The translations under genes and the position numbers were made by a program. A stretch of 16,641 bases of DNA from Aphodosoma sp044433285 (GTDB lineage: Bacteria > Bacteroidota > Bacteroidia > Bacteroidales > Paludibacteraceae). The DNA lies in assembly GCA_044433285.1 (NCBI GenBank), contig JAWXTU010000051.1, forward strand, positions 1-16,641, written 5' to 3'. Within the stretch, counting starts at the first letter, position 1, and the number at the start of each line of letters is the position of its first letter. Of the stretch, positions 1 to 7,304 are shown piece after piece. Below the pieces are notes generated by a model. It saw nothing but the letters and a program-made list of their open reading frames with translations, searched no databases and was not told the origin of the DNA.

Positions 1-144
1 ATTAATAAAATTTTAAAGGAGTGCGATTATCTTCGTGTTAGGACAGAACATAATGGCGGCTCACTTAAACCCATAACGCTTTCAGACAAAGATATGAAAG
101 CGTTCATCAAAGAGAATCGTGCTAATTGCAAACGTGTAATATAG
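1..144 (+). CDS. 3' end of an unidentified protein (5' truncated)
   Basis: An open frame runs from the first base to a TAG at 142-144, giving 47 residues. The tail reads like genuine protein: a basic stretch around LRVRTEHNGG, then a hydrophilic, probably helical end (SDKDMKAFIKENR). I do not recognise the family. It is on the same strand as the biosynthetic genes but separated from them by 255 bases with no intact gene, so it could be the preceding gene of the locus or a chromosomal neighbour. The start lies outside the window. The frame is open to the edge and the composition is coding-like, but a short fragment cannot prove a gene. Confidence 0.5.
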   Translation: MNKILKECDYLRVRTEHNGGSLKPITLSDKDMKAFIKENRANCKRVI

Positions 145-399
145 TACATTCAAATATCTATTATATACTAGAACTCACAGCATTTAGATAGTAAAACATA
201 TGATCAATACTTTGGCTATGCACATAAACAAGTATTGTCCAAATTTATATTAGTCATTTATATAGTCAAAATCCCAATACTAACTCATTCAAAAGCAAGT
301 TCCGTGCCAAAGCAATTATTAATGATGTTGTTGCTCGTGGATTTACTGCTGATCAACCTAAATTGAAAATATAGAAACTATAAACATAAAACCTTATAT
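145..399. other. Gap between partial gene and operon; no intact gene
   Basis: This 255-base stretch is A+T rich and is the only sizeable non-coding gap in the window, so it is the most likely place for the operon's promoter. No convincing Bacteroidales promoter pair (TTTG then TAnnTTTG) stands out; the closest is TACTTTG at 208-214, one base short and without a good upstream partner. An 8-base inverted repeat (CAATACTT at 205-212, AAGTATTG at 230-237) has a 17-base loop and no T-tract, so it is a poor terminator. The right half contains a possible gene relic, listed separately. No RNA gene is seen. Confidence 0.5.
228..374 (+). pseudogene. Possible decayed gene remnant
   Basis: A frame without a usable ATG is open from 228 (after a TAA at 225-227) to a TAG at 372-374. 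Its last 28 or so residues look like real protein, with FKSKFRAKAI and NDVVARGFTADQP as the most protein-like parts. The preceding part is low-complexity and rich in Asn, Ser and Tyr. There is no start codon in frame, so it is not an intact gene. The best reading is the 3' remnant of a gene lost when the locus was rearranged, but chance cannot be excluded. The family is not recognised. Confidence 0.25.
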
Positions 400-1365
400 A
401 TGAAAAATTTTGCTCTAATAGGTGTAGGAGGATATATCGCACCTCGTCATTTACGTGCCATTAAAGATACTGGCAATAATTTGGTCGCAGCGTATGATCG
501 ATTTGACAGTGTTGGCATTATGGATAGCCATTTTCCAGATTGCTCATTCTTTACTGAAAATGAACAGTTTGATAGATTCTGTTCTAAAATAAAAGGTACA
601 GAGCAGGGAATTGATTGGGTGTCAATATGTACTCCGAATTACACTCACGATGCTTTTATTAGATACGGCTTACGTATTGGAGCAAATGTAATTTGTGAAA
701 AACCAGTAGTTCTTAATCCATATAATATTGATGAGCTGATGAGGGTTGAGAAGGAAACAGGTTGCAAGGCTTATAATATTCTACAGTTACGACTTCACGA
801 CTCTATTATTGCTTTGAAAAATAAGATTGATAATGGACCTAAGGATAAAGTATATGATGTTGAATTAACATATATCACATCAAGAGGTAATTGGTACTAC
901 ACTTCGTGGAAAGGTGATGTGCATAAAAGTGGAGGTGTTGCAACAAATATCGGAGTTCACTTCTATGATATGCTAACTTGGATATTTGGAGATGTTAAAG
1001 AGAATATAGTTCACGTTATGTCACACGATAGAGTCTCTGGATACTTAGAATTTGAGAAGGCAAGAGTAAGATACTTCTTGTCTATTAATTCAGACCACCT
1101 ACCCTCAAATGCTGTACAAGGAGAGAAAAAGACATATCGCACTATTATGATTGATGGAGATGAGTTTGAATTTAGCGAAGGTTTTACAGAATTACATACT
1201 AAAAGCTATAAACATATATTATCAGGTGAAGGATTTAGAATTTCAGAGGCTAAAAAATGTATTCAAATAGTCTCAGATATTCGCAACTCTACTCCCGTAG
1301 GGCTTGTTGGTGATTATCACCCACTTGCAAAATCCCCATTAGTTAAACACCCTTTCGGCTGGTAG
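400..1365 (+). CDS. wlbA: UDP-GlcNAcA 3-dehydrogenase, WlbA/WbpB type (Gfo/Idh/MocA)
   Basis: The 321-residue product oxidises the 3-hydroxyl of UDP-N-acetylglucosaminuronic acid in the cytoplasm, giving the 3-keto sugar that the aminotransferase encoded at 6167-7288 would use. The N-terminal Rossmann fold begins ALIGVGGYIAPRH (residues 5-17). The family's EKP motif is at 100-102, with K101 the expected catalytic lysine, and NIGVHFYD (183-190) carries the likely active-site histidine, H187. The length is normal for the family. Characterised WlbA/WbpB enzymes keep their NAD(H) bound and regenerate NAD+ by reducing 2-oxoglutarate to 2-hydroxyglutarate. That fits the next gene, 4 bases downstream. 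The start is the first ATG of the frame, preceded by A+T-rich DNA with no Shine-Dalgarno. I am sure of the family; the exact substrate is supported by the wbpA, wbpD and wbpE neighbours. Confidence 0.9.
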   Translation: MKNFALIGVGGYIAPRHLRAIKDTGNNLVAAYDRFDSVGIMDSHFPDCSFFTENEQFDRFCSKIKGTEQGIDWVSICTPNYTHDAFIRYGLRIGANVICEKPVVLNPYNIDELMRVEKETGCKAYNILQLRLHDSIIALKNKIDNGPKDKVYDVELTYITSRGNWYYTSWKGDVHKSGGVATNIGVHFYDMLTWIFGDVKENIVHVMSHDRVSGYLEFEKARVRYFLSINSDHLPSNAVQGEKKTYRTIMIDGDEFEFSEGFTELHTKSYKHILSGEGFRISEAKKCIQIVSDIRNSTPVGLVGDYHPLAKSPLVKHPFGW

Positions 1366-1369
1366 AGTT

Positions 1370-4285
1370 ATGTCGCACATTAGTGTTGATTTATCAACAT
1401 TGCAAATCAAAGGTGATGTTCTATGTGATTCGTTGCATAAAACTATCTACTCTACAGATGCTTCAGCATACATAGAGAGACCTATTGGAGTTGCATATCC
1501 AAGAGATAGAGAGGATATACAGACAATAGTAAGGTTTGCTATAAACAATAATATCTCGTTAATACCTCGTGCAGCAGGTACTTCATTAGCTGGTCAAGTA
1601 GTTGGTGATGGGCTTGTCGTTGATATTTCGAGATATATGAACCAAATTCTAGAGATTAATCCAGAAGAGAGGTGGATAAGAGTTCAGCCAGGTGTTGTGC
1701 TTGATGAGGTTAATCTTTTTTGCAAACCTTATGGATTATTCTTTGCACCAGAGACTTCGACATCGAATAGATGTTGTGTAGGCGGAATGGTTGGCAACAA
1801 CTCTTGTGGTTCACATTCATTAGTATATGGTAGTACAAGAGAACACCTACTAAAAGCAGAGGTCGTTTTATCAGACTCTTCAGTAGTTGTATTTGAAGAT
1901 TTAGACAACACTGAGGTAGAAGCAAAATTAGCAAAACGAACTCTTGAAGGTGATATTTATAATGGTATATTATCCATACTGTTAGACAAAGATAATCAAC
2001 GAGAGATTAGAGATAATTTTCCAGACAAAACACTTACTCGACGAAATTCAGGATATGCCCTTGATGAGCTACTTAACAACAACTTCTTTGACTCTAATAA
2101 CGTAAGTAAATTCAATCTATGTAAGGTTTTAGCAGGATCAGAGGGAACTTTAGCATTTGCTACAGAACTGACATTGAATTTAGAGCCGTTGCCACCAGCT
2201 CACAAATGTGTGATATGTGTTCACTTTGAAACTCTAAAGGAGTCGTTTGAAGCCAATCTTGTGGCTCTTAAACACAAACCAGTTGCTATTGAACTTATTG
2301 ACGGAAAAATCCTTGAATTAAGTAAACAAAATATTGCGCAAAACAAAAATCGATTCTTTATTGAAGGAGACCCTAAAGCTGTTCTGATTATCGAACTTGC
2401 TGAAGAGAGTAAGGATGATATAAACACCAAGGCTACAAATATTATATCTGATCTCAAAAACAACAGAATGGGTTATCACTATCCAATTCTGTATGGGGCA
2501 GATATAAACAGAGTTTGGGCTTTAAGAAAGGCTGGATTAGGATTGTTATCAGGGATGGTAGGAGATGCCAAACCAGTGTCAGTGGTCGAGGATACAGCGG
2601 TTGCCCCAGAGCGATTACCTGCATATATGGCAGATTTCGCTCAGATGATGAGCAAGTGGGATTTGAGCTGTGTTTATCACGCTCACATTAGCACAGGGGA
2701 ATTGCACCTTCGACCTATTATAAATCTTAAAGAAGATAGTGGTAAAACTCTTTTTAGAATAGTAGCTAAAGAGTGTGCACAGTTAGTCAAAAAACATAGA
2801 GGTAGCCTTAGTGGTGAGCACGGAGATGGACGACTCAGAGGCGAGTTCCTACCGATACTTTTTGGAGATAAAGTTTACACCCTATTCAAAGAGTTCAAAA
2901 GTGTTTGGGATAAGGATAATATCTTTAACCGAGGAAAGATTGTAGAGACTCCTGCAATGGATAGCAATCTGAGATATGTAAAAAGTAACCTTAACATTAA
3001 AACATACTTCGATTACTCTCGGCAAGGTGGTTTTGTAAGAGCGGTAGAGCAATGTAATGGCTCAGGAGATTGCAGGAAATCTGAACTCTTCGCTGGAACA
3101 ATGTGTCCTACGTTTAGAGCTACAAAAGATGAGACAAACGTTACTCGTGCTAGAGCAAATGGACTAAGAGAGGCTCTACTTTCAGGTGATATTAAGAATA
3201 TATTTAACAATAAAGATACTTTAAAACTATTAGACAACTGTGTGAGTTGCAAGGCTTGTAAAAGTGAGTGCCCATCGAATGTGGATATGACACGCTACAA
3301 AGCTGAATATATGCAGCACTACTACGACAAAAAGAGAGTTCCACTTCGCACACTTCTCATTGCTAATATAGATCGAATTAATGCAGCGATGATACACGTC
3401 TCTGCAATTTACAATAGTATTGTTAAAAATAGATTTTTCGCAAGAATTATTAAAGGCTCGATTGGTTTTACTCAGCATAGACCTCTACCCACTCTATCGA
3501 AACAATCGCTAAGAGATTGGTATAAAAGAAGCAACACAGAGATAAAAAATGCAAAAGCTACAGTATATCTTTTTGCAGATGAGTTCACCAATTATATGGA
3601 CGCAGAGATTGGGATATCGTTCATTAAACTTTTAAACAAGTTGGGATATAATGTGATTATCCCAAATCATGTAGATAGTGGCAGGGCACAAATGTCAAAA
3701 GGATTACTTAAAAGAGCAAGATTGAGAGCTAATGCTAATGTAGAGCTTCTACATAATATAGTTGACAATAACTCTCCGCTTGTAGGCATTGAGCCATCAA
3801 CAATTCTATCTTTTAGAGATGAGTATCCAGATTTAGTAGATGATAGATTAAAAGAGAGAGCATTGGCTCTTTCTAAAAATGTTCTTCTCTATGATGAATT
3901 TATAGTAAGAGAGATCGAAAAAGGAAATATCAATCAGGAGCAGTTTACGGACGAGGTAATGAAGATTAAACTTCATGGTCATTGTCATCAAAAATCACTT
4001 GCCTCAGTAGAACCATCAAAAGTAATGTTATCACTCCCTAAAAACTATCAGGTTGAGATAATACCTTCAGGATGTTGTGGTATGGCAGGTTCTTTTGGGC
4101 ATGAAAAAGAGCATTATGAGCTATCAATGCAAATTGGCGAAACAACTCTGTTTCCAGAGATAAGAAAAACTGATTCAGAATATATTATATCTGCTCCCGG
4201 TACAAGTTGTCGAGAACAAATTTTTTACGGTACTGCTCGCAGAGCATACCATCCAATCGAGATATTATACAAAGCAACAATTTAA
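1370..4285 (+). CDS. FAD/4Fe-4S 2-hydroxyacid dehydrogenase (YdiJ / D-2-hydroxyglutarate dehydrogenase-like)
   Basis: This 971-residue fusion has three parts. The first is a PCMH-type FAD domain (about 40-180, with PRAAGTSLAGQ at 66-76 and GGMVGNNSCG at 138-147) plus the FAD-oxidase C-terminal domain (about 275-525, with HAHISTGELHLRP at 437-449 and GEHGDG at 482-487). The second is a ferredoxin-like module with C562, C568 and C579, then CxxCxxCxxxCP at C624, C627, C630 and C634. The third is a C-terminal CCG-type module (HGHCHQK at 869-875, GCCG at 901-904, C947). The family oxidises D-lactate, glycolate or D-2-hydroxyglutarate and passes electrons through Fe-S clusters, usually to a quinone. 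No transmembrane segment is evident, so it would be a peripheral membrane or cytosolic protein. Its place between wlbA and wbpA suggests it re-oxidises 2-hydroxyglutarate released by WlbA; this substrate is inferred. A general D-lactate dehydrogenase carried by chance is the alternative. Confidence 0.85.
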   Translation: MSHISVDLSTLQIKGDVLCDSLHKTIYSTDASAYIERPIGVAYPRDREDIQTIVRFAINNNISLIPRAAGTSLAGQVVGDGLVVDISRYMNQILEINPEERWIRVQPGVVLDEVNLFCKPYGLFFAPETSTSNRCCVGGMVGNNSCGSHSLVYGSTREHLLKAEVVLSDSSVVVFEDLDNTEVEAKLAKRTLEGDIYNGILSILLDKDNQREIRDNFPDKTLTRRNSGYALDELLNNNFFDSNNVSKFNLCKVLAGSEGTLAFATELTLNLEPLPPAHKCVICVHFETLKESFEANLVALKHKPVAIELIDGKILELSKQNIAQNKNRFFIEGDPKAVLIIELAEESKDDINTKATNIISDLKNNRMGYHYPILYGADINRVWALRKAGLGLLSGMVGDAKPVSVVEDTAVAPERLPAYMADFAQMMSKWDLSCVYHAHISTGELHLRPIINLKEDSGKTLFRIVAKECAQLVKKHRGSLSGEHGDGRLRGEFLPILFGDKVYTLFKEFKSVWDKDNIFNRGKIVETPAMDSNLRYVKSNLNIKTYFDYSRQGGFVRAVEQCNGSGDCRKSELFAGTMCPTFRATKDETNVTRARANGLREALLSGDIKNIFNNKDTLKLLDNCVSCKACKSECPSNVDMTRYKAEYMQHYYDKKRVPLRTLLIANIDRINAAMIHVSAIYNSIVKNRFFARIIKGSIGFTQHRPLPTLSKQSLRDWYKRSNTEIKNAKATVYLFADEFTNYMDAEIGISFIKLLNKLGYNVIIPNHVDSGRAQMSKGLLKRARLRANANVELLHNIVDNNSPLVGIEPSTILSFRDEYPDLVDDRLKERALALSKNVLLYDEFIVREIEKGNINQEQFTDEVMKIKLHGHCHQKSLASVEPSKVMLSLPKNYQVEIIPSGCCGMAGSFGHEKEHYELSMQIGETTLFPEIRKTDSEYIISAPGTSCREQIFYGTARRAYHPIEILYKATI

Positions 4286-4295
4286 ATTAAAAATA

Positions 4296-5609
4296 ATGAA
4301 AGAGACATTACTAAAAAAAATTTCAAACAAAGAAATTATAGTAGGTGTTGTAGGACTTGGATATGTAGGTCTTCCGCTAGCAGTTGAAAAAGCGAAGGCT
4401 GGTTTTAAAACAATCGGCTTTGATGTTCAAGACTCAAAAGTCGGTATGGTCAACAGTGGTTGTAATTACATTGGCGATATTGTAGATTCAGATCTAACAA
4501 AGATGGTTGATGAAAATATGCTATCTGCAACAACGGATTTCTCCTTTATTAAGGATGTGGATTTCGTTGCGATATGCGTACCTACTCCACTAGATAAACA
4601 CCAACAACCAGATATTAGCTATGTTGAATCATCCGCAAAAGCTATCTCGGAATATCTTACCCCAGGAACAATGGTTGTTTTAGAATCTACAACATATCCA
4701 GGAACAACTGAAGAACTAATTAAACCAATCTTAGAGAATGGTTCAGGTCTAAAATGTGGCGAAGATTTTTATCTTGGATTCTCCCCTGAGCGTGTTGATC
4801 CAGGTAACGCAGTTTATAAAACTAAAAACACTCCTAAAGTAGTTGGTGCTATTGGTGATGATGCTAAAGAGGTTATCGCTGCTATGTATTCAGCAGTATT
4901 GGAAGATTGTGTACATCCTGTTTCATCACCTGCTGTTGCCGAGATGACTAAGATTTTGGAGAATACTTATCGTAATATCAATATTGGTCTTATCAACGAA
5001 CTTGCTATTCTATGTAATAAGATGAACATCAACCTTTGGGAGGTAATCGAAGCTGCAAAGACCAAGCCTTTTGGTTTCACAGCATTCTATCCAGGTCCAG
5101 GTCTTGGAGGTCACTGTATCCCTCTTGATCCTTACTATTTGAGTTGGAAAGCTCGTGAGTTTGGATTCCACACCTCGATGATTGAGTCATCAATGATGAT
5201 TAATGATAAGATGCCAGATTACACAATCGAAAGAGCATCTCAGATCCTTAATAGATTTAACAAATCTAAAAGAGATTCTAAAATCCTAGCCCTTGGTGTA
5301 GCATACAAAAATGATATTGATGATTACAGAGAGTCTCCAGCACTTCGAGTTATAGAGCTTTTAGAAGAGAAAGGGGCTAAGGTAACGTTCTATGACCCAT
5401 ATATCAAAGAGTATAAATATAAAGGTGAAATCCATAAAGGTGCAGCAGAGCTAACTCAAGAGATGATTCAAGAATCTGATCTTGTCATTGTTCTATCGGC
5501 ACACAAGAAGATGGATTACGACTTTGTACAACAAAATGCAGTTGCAATTTTCGACACAAAGAATGCAATGGCAGAGGTTAAAAATAGAGAAAATATAGAA
5601 CTTTTATAA
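4296..5609 (+). CDS. wbpA: UDP-N-acetylglucosamine 6-dehydrogenase (WbpA type)
   Basis: This 437-residue nucleotide-sugar dehydrogenase carries out the NAD-dependent four-electron oxidation of UDP-GlcNAc to UDP-GlcNAcA, the first step of the diacetamido-uronic acid route. The Rossmann motif VVGLGYVGLPLA is at 18-29. PTP follows at 96-98, then ESTTYPGTT (130-138) and the helix with K219 and N223. The catalytic cysteine is C274 in GPGLGGHCIPLDP (267-279). The C-terminal UDP-binding domain shows LGVAYKNDIDDYRESP (333-348). The length and all catalytic residues are normal. UDP-glucose and UDP-ManNAc dehydrogenases share these motifs, so the GlcNAc substrate is inferred from the adjacent wlbA, wbpD and wbpE homologues. 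The next gene follows after 2 bases. Confidence 0.87.
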   Translation: MKETLLKKISNKEIIVGVVGLGYVGLPLAVEKAKAGFKTIGFDVQDSKVGMVNSGCNYIGDIVDSDLTKMVDENMLSATTDFSFIKDVDFVAICVPTPLDKHQQPDISYVESSAKAISEYLTPGTMVVLESTTYPGTTEELIKPILENGSGLKCGEDFYLGFSPERVDPGNAVYKTKNTPKVVGAIGDDAKEVIAAMYSAVLEDCVHPVSSPAVAEMTKILENTYRNINIGLINELAILCNKMNINLWEVIEAAKTKPFGFTAFYPGPGLGGHCIPLDPYYLSWKAREFGFHTSMIESSMMINDKMPDYTIERASQILNRFNKSKRDSKILALGVAYKNDIDDYRESPALRVIELLEEKGAKVTFYDPYIKEYKYKGEIHKGAAELTQEMIQESDLVIVLSAHKKMDYDFVQQNAVAIFDTKNAMAEVKNRENIELL

Positions 5610-5611
5610 TT

Positions 5612-6166
5612 ATGGATTACTTAGTTCACGAATCATCGTATGTCGATGATAATGTAACAATCGGTAAAGGTACAAAGATTTGGCACTTCTCTCATATCCA
5701 AAAAGGGGCTATAATTGGAGAGAACTGCTCAATGGGGCAAAATGTAAATGTTGGAAACAATGTTAAAATTGGCAACAATGTAAGAGTTCAAAACAATGTG
5801 TCGATATATGAGGGTGTCGAAATAGAAGATAATGTTTTCTGTGGACCTTCGTGTGTATTTACCAACGTTACAACACCCAGAGCGCACTTTCCAGTTGGAG
5901 GTGTTTACGCAAAGACTTTTATCAAAGAGGGTGCATCTTTAGGGGCAAATTCTACGGTTGTATGTGGTCATACTGTTGGCCGCTCGGCTCTTATTGCAGC
6001 AGGTGCAGTTGTGACGAAAGATGTTAAAGATTATGCACTTATGGCAGGAGTACCAGCACGACGTATAGGATGGGTTTGTGAATGTGGAGAGGTGCTTCCA
6101 AACGCTCTAAAATGTAAATGTTCAAGAGAGTATGTATTAGAGGAAGATACTTTAAAGAAGTTATAA
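5612..6166 (+). CDS. wbpD: UDP-3-amino-GlcNAcA N-acetyltransferase (WbpD/WlbB type)
   Basis: This 184-residue left-handed beta-helix enzyme is predicted to transfer acetyl from acetyl-CoA to the 3-amino group made by WbpE, giving UDP-2,3-diacetamido-2,3-dideoxyglucuronic acid. Imperfect hexapeptide repeats run from about residue 11 to 140 (VTIGKG, AIIGEN, VNVGNN, VKIGNN, VEIEDN). They are interrupted by an excursion around FTNVTTPRAHFP (83-94), a known position for the nucleotide-sugar site in this family, and close with GVPARRIGW (146-154). The C-terminal tail carries CxC (C156, C158) and CxC (C168, C170), which could bind zinc. It sits directly between wbpA (2 bases) and wbpE (0 bases; TAA at 6164-6166 abuts ATG at 6167), which points to tight co-translation. 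Confidence 0.87.
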   Translation: MDYLVHESSYVDDNVTIGKGTKIWHFSHIQKGAIIGENCSMGQNVNVGNNVKIGNNVRVQNNVSIYEGVEIEDNVFCGPSCVFTNVTTPRAHFPVGGVYAKTFIKEGASLGANSTVVCGHTVGRSALIAAGAVVTKDVKDYALMAGVPARRIGWVCECGEVLPNALKCKCSREYVLEEDTLKKL

Positions 6167-7288
6167 ATGGAATTTAGGGATTTAAAAAAACAATATCAGG
6201 CACTTAAATCAGATATTGATAAAGCGATGGTAGATGTTGCTACCTCTGGGGGATATATTGGAGGTAAGCATGTTGCCGATTTAGAGCAAGAACTCGCTGA
6301 GTGGGTTGGTGTAAAACACTGTATCACTTGTGCAAATGGTACAGATGCTCTCTCTCTTGCCCTTATGGCTTGGGATATAAAGGCTGGGGATGCTGTATTT
6401 GTTCCTGATTTCACATTCTTTGCATCAGCTGAAGTAGTCTCTTTTGAGGGAGCAACTCCTATCTTTGTAGATGTAAATAGAGATACATTCAATATTGACG
6501 TAACAGATTTAGAGAGAAAAATCGAAGATGTTGTTTCTGAGGAGAAATTAAAACCACGAGCTATTATTGCTGTTGATCTTTTTGGACTTCCTGCAAATTA
6601 CCCTGCTATTAAAGAGGTGGCGGATAAATATAATCTGTTGATTCTTGAAGATGGAGCACAAGGTTTTGGTGGCTCGATAGATGACAAGAGAGCTTGCAGC
6701 TTTGGTGATATATCTACAACATCATTTTTCCCCGCTAAACCACTTGGTTGCTATGGCGATGGAGGAGCAATTTTTACTGATAACGATGAGTGGGCTGCGC
6801 TAATCAACTCATTCAAAGTGCACGGTAAGGGTAGTTTTAAGTATGATAATGTACGAATTGGCGTTAATTCACGTCTTGATTCTATTCAAGCTGCTATTTT
6901 AAAGATTAAGTTTAAGGCTTTTAAAGAGTATGAGCTTAATGACATTAATAAAGCTGCTGCACGATATACAGAATTACTGTCAGAAGTAGTCAAAACGCCT
7001 ATAATACCAGAAGGTTATTATTCCAGCTGGGCACAATACTCAATTCAGCTAGAGAATAAAGAGCAAAGAGATATGCTACAAGCAAAACTCAAAGAAGCAG
7101 GCATACCATCTATGATTTACTATCCGACACCTATGCACGCTCAAACAGCATTTGCAGGGGGTGAGTATTCAGTAGATTTTTGTTCTGTTGCATCTGAACT
7201 TTGTGAAAAAGTTTTAGCACTACCTCTTCATCCATATATCAACGATGAGATCGACGAAGTAGTAAAAGCTATTAAATCAAACTTATAG
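6167..7288 (+). CDS. wbpE: UDP-3-keto-GlcNAcA aminotransferase (WbpE/WlbC type, DegT family)
   Basis: This 373-residue PLP enzyme of the DegT/DnrJ/EryC1/StrS family would move the amino group of glutamate to C3 of the WlbA product. CANGTDALSLAL (55-66) is the phosphate-binding turn and EDGAQGFGG (161-169) carries the aspartate that pairs with the pyridine nitrogen. The Schiff-base lysine is K191 in SFFPAKPLGCYGDGG (186-200). The C-terminus YPTPMHAQ then LPLHPYI is typical of the WbpE branch. Glutamate use yields 2-oxoglutarate, which is also the proposed oxidant for WlbA, so the two steps can share a co-substrate. The start is fixed by the abutting wbpD stop. A second DegT enzyme at 12205 is clearly divergent (HATK instead of PAKPLG) and should act on a different sugar. 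Confidence 0.9.
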   Translation: MEFRDLKKQYQALKSDIDKAMVDVATSGGYIGGKHVADLEQELAEWVGVKHCITCANGTDALSLALMAWDIKAGDAVFVPDFTFFASAEVVSFEGATPIFVDVNRDTFNIDVTDLERKIEDVVSEEKLKPRAIIAVDLFGLPANYPAIKEVADKYNLLILEDGAQGFGGSIDDKRACSFGDISTTSFFPAKPLGCYGDGGAIFTDNDEWAALINSFKVHGKGSFKYDNVRIGVNSRLDSIQAAILKIKFKAFKEYELNDINKAAARYTELLSEVVKTPIIPEGYYSSWAQYSIQLENKEQRDMLQAKLKEAGIPSMIYYPTPMHAQTAFAGGEYSVDFCSVASELCEKVLALPLHPYINDEIDEVVKAIKSNL

Positions 7289-7304
7289 TATTACTCAATT
7301 TATT

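Noticed and set aside
207..214. ATACTTTG as a Bacteroidales -7 promoter element
   Set aside because: It does not match TAnnTTTG in the first two positions, and the only upstream candidate (TTTAG at 183-187) is a poor -33 match.
205..237. Inverted repeat CAATACTT / AAGTATTG as a terminator or invertible element
   Set aside because: The stem is only 8 bases and A+T rich, the loop is 17 bases, and no T-tract follows. No second long repeat is present to form an invertible segment.
1710..1934. Minus-strand open frames inside the FAD/Fe-S gene (also around 2221-2463, 3013-3252 and 3230-3478)
   Set aside because: They lie wholly inside a well-conserved gene on the other strand, have low-complexity translations and resemble no family.
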